Part shown: positions 1-5,204 of the stretch, piece by piece | Position numbering within the stretch: the first letter of the stretch is position 1 | Layout of the letters: each line of letters opens with the position of its first letter | Origin: an uncultured Bacillota bacterium | GTDB lineage: Bacteria > Bacillota_I > Bacilli_A > Erysipelotrichales > Erysipelotrichaceae | DNA: 7,161 nucleotides | Direction: 5' to 3' | Assembly (NCBI GenBank): GCA_900321955.1 | Contig: ONXX01000064.1 | Location: 1-7,161 of the forward strand | Program-made: the position numbers and the translations under genes | The notes under the pieces: generated by a model | The model's database searches: none | Told to the model about the DNA's origin: nothing | What the model saw: the letters and a program-made list of their open reading frames with translations, nothing else

Positions 1-135
1 GTCGTCATGTATGTGGATGAGATGAAATGTCTGACAAGCCGCATTTCCCATTCGACAGACGGAGCACATATAGGCTTCTTTTCACTGGGCTGCAATGCAA
101 GCTTCTCCAACATCACGATGAAGATCCACGAGTAG
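1..135 (+). CDS. C-terminal end of a GH32-like glycoside hydrolase (5' end outside window)
   Basis: This open frame enters from the left edge and runs 44 codons to TAG at 133-135. The residues seen include MYVDEMKCLTSRI, then GFFSLG and a final SNITMKIHE. This order resembles the end of GH32 enzymes (sucrose-6-phosphate hydrolase, levanase, fructosidase), whose C-terminal beta-sandwich usually ends with an 'EIFVNDGE..TSRIYP' strand, a 'FFSEGG' strand and a short strand close to the stop. The catalytic five-bladed propeller would lie upstream and cannot be checked, so the activity (hydrolysis of sucrose or fructan beta-fructosidic bonds) is inferred from this tail only. No terminator follows directly, so its transcript may run on to the hairpin near 360-390. 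Another beta-sandwich lectin-like domain is an alternative. Confidence 0.5.
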   Translation, partial: VVMYVDEMKCLTSRISHSTDGAHIGFFSLGCNASFSNITMKIHE

Positions 136-163
136 TATAGGATCAGGAAAGCGCAGAAACACT

Positions 164-337
164 ATGACAGACCGCCGGGAGACCTGCATCGCCATCGTCA
201 ACCTGCCGCCAAGAGCCATGATGAGCATCGATTCCTGCGGCATGTTGATCTCTGCCGTTCACCATGAAGAAGGTGCAGAGAAGTTACATCTGCTTCAGGT
301 CGATCCGCACATTCCGGCAAGCGCAAAACTTTATTAA
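164..337 (+). pseudogene. Truncated MetRS/CsaA-type tRNA-binding domain, probable remnant (57 aa)
   Basis: An ATG-TAA frame of 57 codons. Residues 7-57 match the second half of the EMAP/Arc1p-like OB-fold found at the C-terminus of methionyl-tRNA synthetase. They include CIAIVNLPPRAMMS (family: 'VVVVNLKPRKLMG'), the conserved S-x-GM signature as SCGMLIS, and a closing HLLQVDPHIPASAKLY (family: 'LLTVDKEVPPGSKI'). The domain normally spans about 100-110 residues. Its first half, which carries the early OB-fold strands, is absent: all upstream codons in this frame are interrupted by stops (for example at 119-121 and 71-73) and that DNA instead encodes the preceding hydrolase tail. A weak AGGAAAG lies about 12 nt before the ATG. 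The likeliest reading is a remnant left by deletion or recombination. A genuine short protein expressed with the upstream gene is the alternative. Confidence 0.5.
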
Positions 338-359
338 GATTTAAAACCACAAGAAAGAC

Positions 360-390
360 AAGCAGACTTCAAGCGGGTCTGTTTTGTTTG
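360..390 (+). terminator. Rho-independent terminator after the remnant
   Basis: Arms 360-367 and 377-384 pair over 8 bp (one G-T pair), with core CAGAC/GTCTG and a 9-nt loop. A T-rich run TTTTGTTTG follows at 382-390. It closes the left-hand transcription unit. Its 3' side overlaps the -35 region of the MFS gene promoter, so the two units abut with no spare DNA. Confidence 0.65.
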
Positions 391-416
391 TGAATTGCTG
401 CCGGGTGACTTATAAT
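388..416 (+). promoter_or_regulatory. Sigma-A-type promoter of the MFS gene
   Basis: A perfect TATAAT at 411-416 has TTGTGA (four of six matches to TTGACA) at 388-393, and the spacer is exactly 17 bp. Initiation about 7 nt downstream would be near 423 and would leave a leader of only about 16 nt before the ATG at 439. Confidence 0.7.
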
Positions 417-438
417 ACAAGGCGGTTGAAAAAACGAT

Positions 439-1629
439 ATGAACGAAACAAAAAATTACAGCAGGACAAAGGTTGCCTGTTATCTGGGCTTTATCACACA
501 GGCAATCATGGCGAACTTTGTCCCTTTATTATTCCTGACTTTCCGCAGAACCTATGGCATCTCTTATGCGGATCTGGCATTTATTCCACTGGTGTTTTAC
601 ATCATGCAGCTGCTTGTGGATTTGCTTTGCGCAAAATTTGTCGATCAGATCGGCTACAGAAAGAGTATCGTCATCGCCCAGGTCGCTTCGGCTTCCGGTC
701 TGGCCATGTTGGGCTTTGTACCGGATTTGTGCCCCAAGCCGTTTATCGGCATCCTGGCCTGCGTGAGCGTCTATGCGGTCGGCAGCGGCTTGATTGAGGT
801 TTTATGCAGCCCGATCATAGAAGCCTGTCCATTTGCAAACAAAGAGAGCACAATGAGTCTCTTGCATTCGTTTTACTGCTGGGGAGCAGTCGGTGCCATT
901 GCGCTTTCTACATTATTCTTCGTTTTATTTGGGACACAGAACTGGCGGATCCTGACCTGTCTTTGGGCGTTGGTTCCGCTTTATAACGTCTATAATTTCC
1001 GGACCTGTCCGATCGAACCGATCGTCAAAGACGGGATCAGTATGAGTATCGGTCAGCTGTTTCGGACAAAGATCTTCTGGCTCTTTATCCTGCTGATGAT
1101 CTGTTCCGGCGCTTCCGAGGCGTCCATGGCACAATGGGCTTCCGCCTTTGCCGAATCCTCGCTTGGTATATCCAAAACCGCCGGTGATCTTTTAGGACCC
1201 TGCGGCTTTGCCGTCTTTATGGGAATCAGTAGGGTCTTATACAGCCGCCTGGGAGAAAAGGCGGATCTCAACCGCTTTATGATCCTTTCCGGCATTCTGT
1301 GTCTGTGCAGTTATCTGCTGGCAGCCTTTGCCTCCTTGCCCGCGATGGGTCTGGCAGGTTGTATGCTGTGTGGTTTCTCGGTGGGCATCATGTGGCCGGG
1401 CTCCATCAGTATCTCCTCATCGAAGCTGCCAAAGGGCGGCACCGCTCTGTTTGCCTTTCTTGCCCTGGCTGGGGATTTAGGTGCAGCAGCCGGTCCGGCG
1501 CTTGTCGGCAATATCTCGCAGCTTTTGGGCGGCAACATTCAGGCCGGCATCGCGGCAGGGCTTATCTTCCCGGCGCTTCTGGTACTCACTGTTCTGATAC
1601 TGAAACGAAATTCCACAAACAAAATATAG
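439..1629 (+). CDS. MFS transporter, fucose-permease-like (FHS/COG0738-type)
   Basis: This 396-residue integral membrane protein has about 12 hydrophobic segments, the normal length for the major facilitator superfamily. The loop-2/3 signature (motif A) is seen as DQIGYRKS at residues 69-76. The stretch GLIEVLCSPIIEACP (117-131) followed by MSLLHSFYCWGAVGA (139-153) matches the pattern of FucP/NagP-like sugar permeases ('E...P.ve...p', 'lHsfy..G'). A charged loop at about 188-205 divides the two halves. By family it would be a proton- or ion-coupled importer of a small organic molecule, but the substrate cannot be read from the sequence. The ATG is the only sensible start because the hydrophobic segments begin at about residue 12. 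Its Shine-Dalgarno is poor: AAGGCGG lies 13 nt upstream and would fall at or before the predicted transcription start. The serine hydrolase gene follows after 71 nt and may act on the imported compound. Confidence 0.85.
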   Translation: MNETKNYSRTKVACYLGFITQAIMANFVPLLFLTFRRTYGISYADLAFIPLVFYIMQLLVDLLCAKFVDQIGYRKSIVIAQVASASGLAMLGFVPDLCPKPFIGILACVSVYAVGSGLIEVLCSPIIEACPFANKESTMSLLHSFYCWGAVGAIALSTLFFVLFGTQNWRILTCLWALVPLYNVYNFRTCPIEPIVKDGISMSIGQLFRTKIFWLFILLMICSGASEASMAQWASAFAESSLGISKTAGDLLGPCGFAVFMGISRVLYSRLGEKADLNRFMILSGILCLCSYLLAAFASLPAMGLAGCMLCGFSVGIMWPGSISISSSKLPKGGTALFAFLALAGDLGAAAGPALVGNISQLLGGNIQAGIAAGLIFPALLVLTVLILKRNSTNKI

Positions 1630-1657
1630 AAGACAGATACAGGTCTCGTTGATAGGT

Positions 1658-1694
1658 TAAAATAGAGATACCAAACGACAGAAGACAAAAGGAG
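1658..1694 (+). promoter_or_regulatory. Possible -10 element and ribosome binding site of the serine hydrolase gene
   Basis: TAAAAT at 1658-1663 resembles a -10 box, but no good -35 sits 16-18 bp before it. AAAAGGAG at 1687-1694 lies 6 nt before ATG 1701 and is a strong ribosome binding site. No terminator is visible in the 71-nt gap after the MFS gene, so read-through from that gene is as likely as independent initiation. Confidence 0.4.
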
Positions 1695-1700
1695 CCGCCT

Positions 1701-2759
1701 ATGAATGTCAATAATGTTGTATTAAAAGAAAGCGAACTGATACGCAGATACGTGGATGAACGACAGATTCCCGGTGCTTGCTTTTCCATTGTTACGCCCA
1801 AAGAGATTGCCTATTCCTCTTATGGAAATAAGGCACTGGTCCCTGAGGAAGAAGCGACAAGTACGGACACCCTTTATGATATCGCCAGTTTAAGCAAGGT
1901 TGTCTCTACCTCAACGATGATCGCCAAGCTGATCGAAGAGGGAAGGCTGTCCTTTGATACCAAGGTCTCTTCTGTTTTAACGGACTTCCCGCATGAAGAC
2001 ATCACCTTGAAAGATCTTCTGGTCCATACTTCGGGTTATCCGGCGGATGACAAGGACTACAAGAAGTGTAAGGGACCAAAGGAACTCTATGATTTCATCC
2101 TTCACTTGCCCAGGACTTACAAGAGGGGCGAAAAGGTTGAGTATTCCTGTTTTAATTACCTGCTTCTAGGAAGGATCATTGATAAACTGTGCGGCGATAT
2201 GGAAGACTATGCCAAGGAGGTTCTTTTTGACCATCTGGGTTCCGAGCACATCATGTACAAACCAAACGAAAAGGGAAGAACAAAGGACTGTGCGCCAACC
2301 GAAGTCACAGAGGCAAGAGGTATCATTCAAGGAGAGGTCCATGATGGCAAGGCCCATATTATGGGAGGGGTTGCCGGAAACGCCGGTGTCTTTGCCGATA
2401 TCGAAGCCTTATCTCGCTTCGCGCAGATGATGTTAAATGACGGCGTGCTTCATGGCGAGACGATCTTAAAGAAAGAGACGATGGAACTCTTCAAGACATC
2501 CTATACGGAAGGACTCAACGAGTCCAGGACGATGGGTGGCTGGTATCTCGGTGACTTGAGCACCAGCGCCGGGACAAGAGTTTCCAAGCACAGCCTCTAT
2601 CATACGGGTTTTGCCGGAACATCCATCTATATCGATTTTGAAAGAAAGTGTGGCATCGTTTTATTGACCAACGCCATCCATCCTAAGAGGGAGAGTCCGA
2701 TCGCGGCAATCCGCAAGGTCTTCCACGAACAGCTTCTCGATTACATCGATCGGGCGTAA
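1701..2759 (+). CDS. Cytosolic serine hydrolase, beta-lactamase / class C PBP fold (COG1680)
   Basis: A 352-residue protein of the AmpC/EstB/YbbE (AmiE)-type family. The nucleophile motif S-x-x-K is seen as SLSK at residues 63-66 within DIASLSKV. The second motif is YSC at 148-150 (family usually Y-x-N) in YSCFNYLLLG. The third, HTG, is at 301-303 in YHTGFAGTS. Residues 211-231 (GEVHDGKAH, then GGVAGNAGVF) match the 'VHD.NA....GVAGHAGLF' block of YbbE/YfeW-like members. The N-terminus starts with polar residues and has no signal peptide or lipobox, so the enzyme should act in the cytoplasm, unlike penicillin-binding proteins. B. subtilis AmiE cleaves MurNAc-L-Ala bonds in cell-wall recycling. 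A similar amide or ester hydrolysis of a compound imported by the upstream MFS protein is plausible but inferred. The start is fixed by AAAAGGAG 6 nt upstream. Confidence 0.85.
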   Translation: MNVNNVVLKESELIRRYVDERQIPGACFSIVTPKEIAYSSYGNKALVPEEEATSTDTLYDIASLSKVVSTSTMIAKLIEEGRLSFDTKVSSVLTDFPHEDITLKDLLVHTSGYPADDKDYKKCKGPKELYDFILHLPRTYKRGEKVEYSCFNYLLLGRIIDKLCGDMEDYAKEVLFDHLGSEHIMYKPNEKGRTKDCAPTEVTEARGIIQGEVHDGKAHIMGGVAGNAGVFADIEALSRFAQMMLNDGVLHGETILKKETMELFKTSYTEGLNESRTMGGWYLGDLSTSAGTRVSKHSLYHTGFAGTSIYIDFERKCGIVLLTNAIHPKRESPIAAIRKVFHEQLLDYIDRA

Positions 2760-2793
2760 AAGATAGTTTTCACTCGCTTATCATAAAAACAGA

Positions 2794-2836
2794 TATAATG
2801 AACTTGTAGATAGATGAATCTGAAAGTTACAGGAGG
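2794..2836 (+). promoter_or_regulatory. -10 box and strong ribosome binding site of the first GG-leader peptide gene
   Basis: A perfect TATAAT at 2794-2799 lies 46 nt before the start codon. A recognisable -35 is missing at the expected spacing (2770-2777 reads TCACTCGC), so initiation may need an activator. AGGAGG at 2831-2836, 9 nt before ATG 2846, is the best ribosome binding site in the window and predicts strong translation. Confidence 0.55.
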
Positions 2837-2845
2837 AAACAAATT

Positions 2846-3067
2846 ATGAAAGAAAAAATGGCAATCCCTGATGAATTATTATCTAAAATATCCGGTGCCG
2901 GTGATGAACTGAATGACCAGGACAAGGAAACTTTAGGTGCTCTCGCCTCTATGTTCAAGGCTAACGGCATGAGCTATGAAGAGTGCGAAGAATTCTTCAA
3001 GAGACAGTATCCGATGCACTGGGAAGGCTTCATGGCCTACATCAAGACCATCTGGCAAACTCTGTAA
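2846..3067 (+). CDS. Small double-glycine-leader protein, bacteriocin-type signal (73 aa)
   Basis: I do not recognise the mature part. The N-terminus fits a double-glycine leader: with G17-A18 as -2/-1, the expected hydrophobics fall at I15 (-4), L12 (-7) and I7 (-12), in IPDELLSKISGA. Such leaders are cut and exported by ABC transporters with a C39 peptidase domain. The remaining 55 residues are acidic, look helical, and contain one cysteine (C47 in GMSYEECEEFF) and an aromatic end (W59, AYIKTIW at 64-70). The protein at 3564-3788 has the same length, leader pattern, single cysteine and AYI-x3-W ending, so the two are probably diverged paralogues. Roles to consider are a bacteriocin or toxin, a signalling peptide, or a leader-bearing small cytosolic protein that is never exported. 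No exporter, immunity gene or modification enzyme lies within this window. ATG 2846 is chosen from the AGGAGG 9 nt upstream. Confidence 0.75.
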   Translation: MKEKMAIPDELLSKISGAGDELNDQDKETLGALASMFKANGMSYEECEEFFKRQYPMHWEGFMAYIKTIWQTL

Positions 3068-3074
3068 TTAAAAA

Positions 3075-3098
3075 GGAAAGCCGCGAAAGTGGCTTTTT
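3075..3098 (+). terminator. Rho-independent terminator of the first peptide gene
   Basis: The arms AAAGCCGC (3077-3084) and GTGGCTTT (3089-3096) pair with one G-T, closing a 4-nt GAAA loop (3085-3088), and run into TTTTT at 3094-3098. It begins only 7 nt after the stop codon. Confidence 0.8.
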
Positions 3099-3112
3099 CA
3101 ATACTGATAATT

Positions 3113-3136
3113 AAAAAACCGCTGCTGCGGTTTTTC
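3113..3136. terminator. Bidirectional terminator between converging genes
   Basis: The arms AAAAACCGC (3114-3122) and GCGGTTTTT (3127-3135) form a perfect 9-bp stem with the loop TGCT. There is a T-run on the plus side and an A-run (a T-run on the minus strand) at 3113-3118. It ends the minus-strand glutaredoxin transcript just after its stop at 3142 and backs up the terminator at 3075-3098 for plus-strand transcription. Confidence 0.8.
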
Positions 3137-3141
3137 ATGTT

Positions 3142-3468
3142 TTAACAGCCTTTGCGATCCAGCGAACAGGACTGCGGCTGGCTTAAAGTGGATTCCGGTA
3201 CGAAGATCTCGTAACCGTTTTCCGTGAGCCATTGTTCCCAGTCGACCCAGACTTTGCCTTGCTCATCAACTAAGGCCGGGACACCGATGTCTTTGATCTC
3301 CTTGAGGTGATCGAAGACGCTTTCGCTGTCGCGTATTGCCAGAAAGGCACCCAGATTGCCTAAGCTTTCCAGGATATCAACAAATTGATAAGGGACATTG
3401 TTGCGGTCGAGGTTTTCTTTCAAGACGACGCAATAAGGACATTTCATGCTTCCAAAAACTTTGATCAT
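3142..3468 (-). CDS. Glutaredoxin-like thiol-redox protein with CPYC motif (COG4545-type)
   Basis: A 108-residue cytosolic protein with a thioredoxin/glutaredoxin fold. An N-terminal beta strand (IKVFGS) leads to the dithiol active site CPYC at residues 10-13. VDI at 30-32 fits the second strand. The cis-proline loop is seen as IGVPAL at 61-66 (P64), followed by a short strand (GKVWVDWEQW). The middle section, with LESLGNLGAFLAIRDS at 33-48, matches the 'glutaredoxin-related' group of Bacillota more than classical Grx, which has a conserved GG-x-D near the end. The activity expected is dithiol-disulfide exchange; the partner is unknown. The C-terminal tail past about 90 is polar and carries two more cysteines, C101 and C108 (the last residue), an unusual addition. 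A GGAAGG ribosome binding site on the minus strand (3476-3481) is 7 nt before the ATG. The gene is divergent from the second GG-leader peptide and convergent with the first. Confidence 0.8.
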   Translation of the reverse strand: MIKVFGSMKCPYCVVLKENLDRNNVPYQFVDILESLGNLGAFLAIRDSESVFDHLKEIKDIGVPALVDEQGKVWVDWEQWLTENGYEIFVPESTLSQPQSCSLDRKGC

Positions 3469-3491
3469 AGAGACACCTTCCTTTTCTTCAT

Positions 3492-3542
3492 GTTAAACAA
3501 TGCGTTCTGTTTTTGGCAATCCAAATACCTCTGTGGTATTGT
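3492..3542. promoter_or_regulatory. Overlapping divergent promoters with a 17-bp dyad
   Basis: Plus strand: TTGGCA (3513-3518), 18 bp, then TATTGT (3537-3542), serving the peptide gene at 3564. Minus strand: TTGCCA (complement of 3514-3519), 16 bp, then TTTAAC (complement of 3492-3497), serving the glutaredoxin gene. The two -35 boxes occupy the same bases. A perfect inverted repeat AATACC-N5-GGTATT at 3524-3540 covers the plus-strand spacer and -10 and could be an operator. Confidence 0.5.
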
Positions 3543-3563
3543 GAAGAAAAGGGAGGGAACGAT

Positions 3564-3788
3564 ATGAAGATTCTGGATGATGCCTTGCTCGATAAGATCA
3601 ACGGCGGTCTGTCAAAGGAATGGCAGGAAGAACTGGATGAGAAGATCCGCACCTACAAAAGAATCAATTACACCAAAGAACGTTTGGTCGAGCTGATCAG
3701 AACCGACTTCGCCTATGTCCCTTGCGAAGATGAAAGTCTGCCGGATCAGATCATCGCCTACATTGAAGAAAACTGGGATAAGAACTAG
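3564..3788 (+). CDS. Small double-glycine-leader protein, paralogue of 2846-3067 (74 aa)
   Basis: The mature function is not recognised. The leader is a near-perfect bacteriocin-type signal: with G14-G15 as -2/-1, I12 is at -4, L9 at -7 and L4 at -12 (ILDDALLDKINGG). Cleavage after G15 would release 59 residues that are charged and probably helical (LSKEWQEELDEKIRTYKR), then a tail with one cysteine (C54 in YVPCEDE) and AYIEENW at 65-71. The first peptide's AYIKTIW ending and its aromatic-acidic middle line up with this one. A longer reading from TTG 3513 is possible, but GGGAGGG at 3551-3557, 6 nt before ATG 3564, decides for the ATG; the TTG lies inside the promoter. The divergent partner is the glutaredoxin-like gene. 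A secreted peptide, a signalling peptide and a non-exported small protein all remain open. Confidence 0.75.
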   Translation: MKILDDALLDKINGGLSKEWQEELDEKIRTYKRINYTKERLVELIRTDFAYVPCEDESLPDQIIAYIEENWDKN

Positions 3789-3795
3789 ATAAGAC

Positions 3796-3823
3796 ACCGG
3801 GTTCATAGAAGGATCCGGTTTTT
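3796..3823 (+). terminator. Rho-independent terminator of the second peptide gene
   Basis: Arms 3796-3804 (ACCGGGTTC) and 3811-3819 (GGATCCGGT) pair over 9 bp with two G-T pairs around the loop ATAGAA. TTTTT follows at 3819-3823. It isolates the peptide gene from the downstream transporter. Confidence 0.75.
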
Positions 3824-3884
3824 ATATGCCTGGAAAGATGAAAAAAGGAGTATTGAAGCGGTGGCGTTCGGGGGCGATTAAGGG

Positions 3885-3890
3885 TAGAAT
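3885..3890 (+). promoter_or_regulatory. Possible -10 box of the PnuC-family gene
   Basis: TAGAAT at 3885-3890 is one mismatch from TATAAT and would put the transcription start at about 3897, giving a leader of about 18 nt. No convincing -35 is found 16-18 bp upstream (TTGAAG at 3853 is 26 bp away). The 91-nt gap after the terminator shows no fold I recognise as a TPP or NAD+-type riboswitch. Confidence 0.35.
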
Positions 3891-3914
3891 AGAAACGTTG
3901 AACACGAGAATGAT

Positions 3915-5141
3915 ATGAAAGAAAAACTGAAAAGCTATTTAGAACCCAATCAAAAAATACGAACGGTAGAGACGATCGCTTTGGTGATGCTGCTGCTGGG
4001 ATCGCTGTTCTCCTATGTGAGAGGAACGGCTGCTTTGCATAAGGATCCCGGTGAGCTCGCCTATATTGAAACGACCACTCTGGCAAGAGACTTTGAAGCG
4101 GAAGACTACGACGAGGATTCCACGTCCTGCGATGTCATCTTCGCCAACGAGGAAGGTCAGCTGATCAAGACCTATACCTACGAAGACTACGAGAATCTCA
4201 AAGACGAATCGATCGATGCCTATGTCTATGAAACAGATGACGGCATCAAACTCTTCTTTGACCACAAGGATCCAAATCCCGATGTCATTAAAGGTGTCTA
4301 TCGCCAGACGATGGCGACAGCCCTGATGCCGGTCTTCAATCTGGCCAATGCCCTGATCATTCTGGCGGCATCGGTTGCGGTGATGTTGTTTTATGGCAAA
4401 TTCTTCACCGCCTATGAGAAGTCCTGGTTCTTGGGAATCATGGTCCTGGCGACGATCTTTGCGGTGCTGTTCCCGGAAGAAAGTGCCAACGGCATCAACG
4501 GTATCTGGATCATGTTGCTGTATCTGCTGGATACCTTCCTGAACATCCTTTGCGAGTTGTTGATCTCCAAACAGTCCCGCTACAACTTCTTGGTCTCCGT
4601 TCTGGTGGAGATCACCGAGATCATCATCAGTATCGTATTGATGTACCGCTTTGCGACGATGACCGTCACCTTGCTGTTCTGGCTTCCGATCGATATCTTA
4701 AGCTTCATCAACTGGACCAGACACAAGGACGACAAAGAAGAAGAACTGACTGTCGTCAGAAGATTAAAGGGTTATCAGGAAGTCCTGGTCATCCTGGCAA
4801 TCGGCGTATGGACGGTGGTTGTCGGCTACTTTATTTCCGGTCTGGATATCCGCACGGACTTCTTGGGCAACAATAAACAACTGGAGACGATCATGATCTA
4901 TCTGGACGCCTGCGCTTCGGCGGTGGGCATCGCCAACGGTTTATTCATCTTCTTCCGTCTAAGGGAGCAGTGGATTGCCTGGTACATCTGTGCCTTATTA
5001 GAAGCGATCATGAATATCCTGGCCGGTCAGTACGTATTACTGGTACTGAAACTGGGCTATTTTACCAACACGACCTACGGCTACATCAAATGGAGCCGCT
5101 ACATCGGCACGCATAAGGAAGAAAAGGCTTCTATCCTGTAG
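3915..5141 (+). CDS. PnuC-family transporter (nicotinamide riboside / vitamin precursor type) with N-terminal extension
   Basis: The 408-residue membrane protein is well above the 220-260 usual for PnuC. Residues about 168-395 carry the PnuC pattern of seven hydrophobic segments: SRYNFLVSVLVEI at 221-233, LLFWLPIDILSFINW at 253-267, a charged loop (HKDDKEEE), REQWIAWY at 350-357 (family 'REQW..W') and TTYGYIKW at 386-393 (family 'N..YG...W'). Family members take up nicotinamide riboside, or in some branches thiamine or other vitamin precursors, by facilitated diffusion driven by intracellular phosphorylation. The substrate is not decidable here, and no kinase gene is adjacent. Before the core come one membrane segment (about 20-37), a highly acidic soluble section (41-130) and a second segment (136-160). 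The FFDHKDPNP at 114-122 recalls the 'YDP.NP' of DUF3592 proteins. The start at ATG 3915 has no clear Shine-Dalgarno. Confidence 0.75.
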   Translation: MKEKLKSYLEPNQKIRTVETIALVMLLLGSLFSYVRGTAALHKDPGELAYIETTTLARDFEAEDYDEDSTSCDVIFANEEGQLIKTYTYEDYENLKDESIDAYVYETDDGIKLFFDHKDPNPDVIKGVYRQTMATALMPVFNLANALIILAASVAVMLFYGKFFTAYEKSWFLGIMVLATIFAVLFPEESANGINGIWIMLLYLLDTFLNILCELLISKQSRYNFLVSVLVEITEIIISIVLMYRFATMTVTLLFWLPIDILSFINWTRHKDDKEEELTVVRRLKGYQEVLVILAIGVWTVVVGYFISGLDIRTDFLGNNKQLETIMIYLDACASAVGIANGLFIFFRLREQWIAWYICALLEAIMNILAGQYVLLVLKLGYFTNTTYGYIKWSRYIGTHKEEKASIL

Positions 5142-5149
5142 AGAGCCGA

Positions 5150-5179
5150 TTGATTCAGACATATAAAATCTGATAAAAT
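5150..5179 (+). promoter_or_regulatory. Promoter of efp with extended -10
   Basis: TTGATT (5150-5155) and TAAAAT (5174-5179) are separated by 18 bp, with TG at 5171-5172 giving an extended -10 (TGATAAAAT). The -35 starts 9 nt after the transporter's stop codon. No terminator is seen between the two genes, so read-through from upstream may add to efp expression. Confidence 0.65.
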
Positions 5180-5192
5180 ATCCGATATAAAC

Positions 5193-5199
5193 GAGGTGA
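5193..5199 (+). promoter_or_regulatory. efp: Ribosome binding site that fixes the efp start
   Basis: GAGGTGA sits 5 nt before ATG 5205. The in-frame GTG at 5196 lies inside this sequence, so it is the Shine-Dalgarno and not the start codon. Confidence 0.8.
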
Positions 5200-5204
5200 A
5201 TATT

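Noticed and set aside
384..797. A 137-codon open frame overlapping the start of the MFS gene.
   Set aside because: It overlaps the clearly membrane-type MFS frame, has no domain pattern or ribosome binding site, and looks like an out-of-frame shadow.
3513..3563. A longer start (TTG 3513) for the second GG-leader peptide.
   Set aside because: It would add 17 residues before the leader and would begin within the -35 box. GGGAGGG 6 nt before ATG 3564 supports the shorter form, whose leader then has the standard 15-residue length.
3824..3914. A riboswitch upstream of the PnuC-family gene.
   Set aside because: Vitamin transporter genes often have one, but this 91-nt gap shows no TPP or NAD+ riboswitch core that I recognise and no terminator or sequestering hairpin after the -10 box.
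3826..3918. A 30-codon basic frame starting at ATG 3826 or 3838, ending inside the start of the PnuC-family gene.
   Set aside because: No ribosome binding site precedes it, its first ATG touches the terminator T-run, and the predicted -10 box lies inside it. Translational coupling cannot be excluded, but there is no positive evidence.
5127..5148. A possible hairpin (GGCT...AGCC) after the PnuC-family gene.
   Set aside because: The arms pair poorly beyond four bases and no T-run follows, so it is not called a terminator.
5196..5204. GTG 5196 as the efp start.
   Set aside because: The GTG is part of the GAGGTGA ribosome binding site, and EF-P proteins start at the equivalent of ATG 5205.
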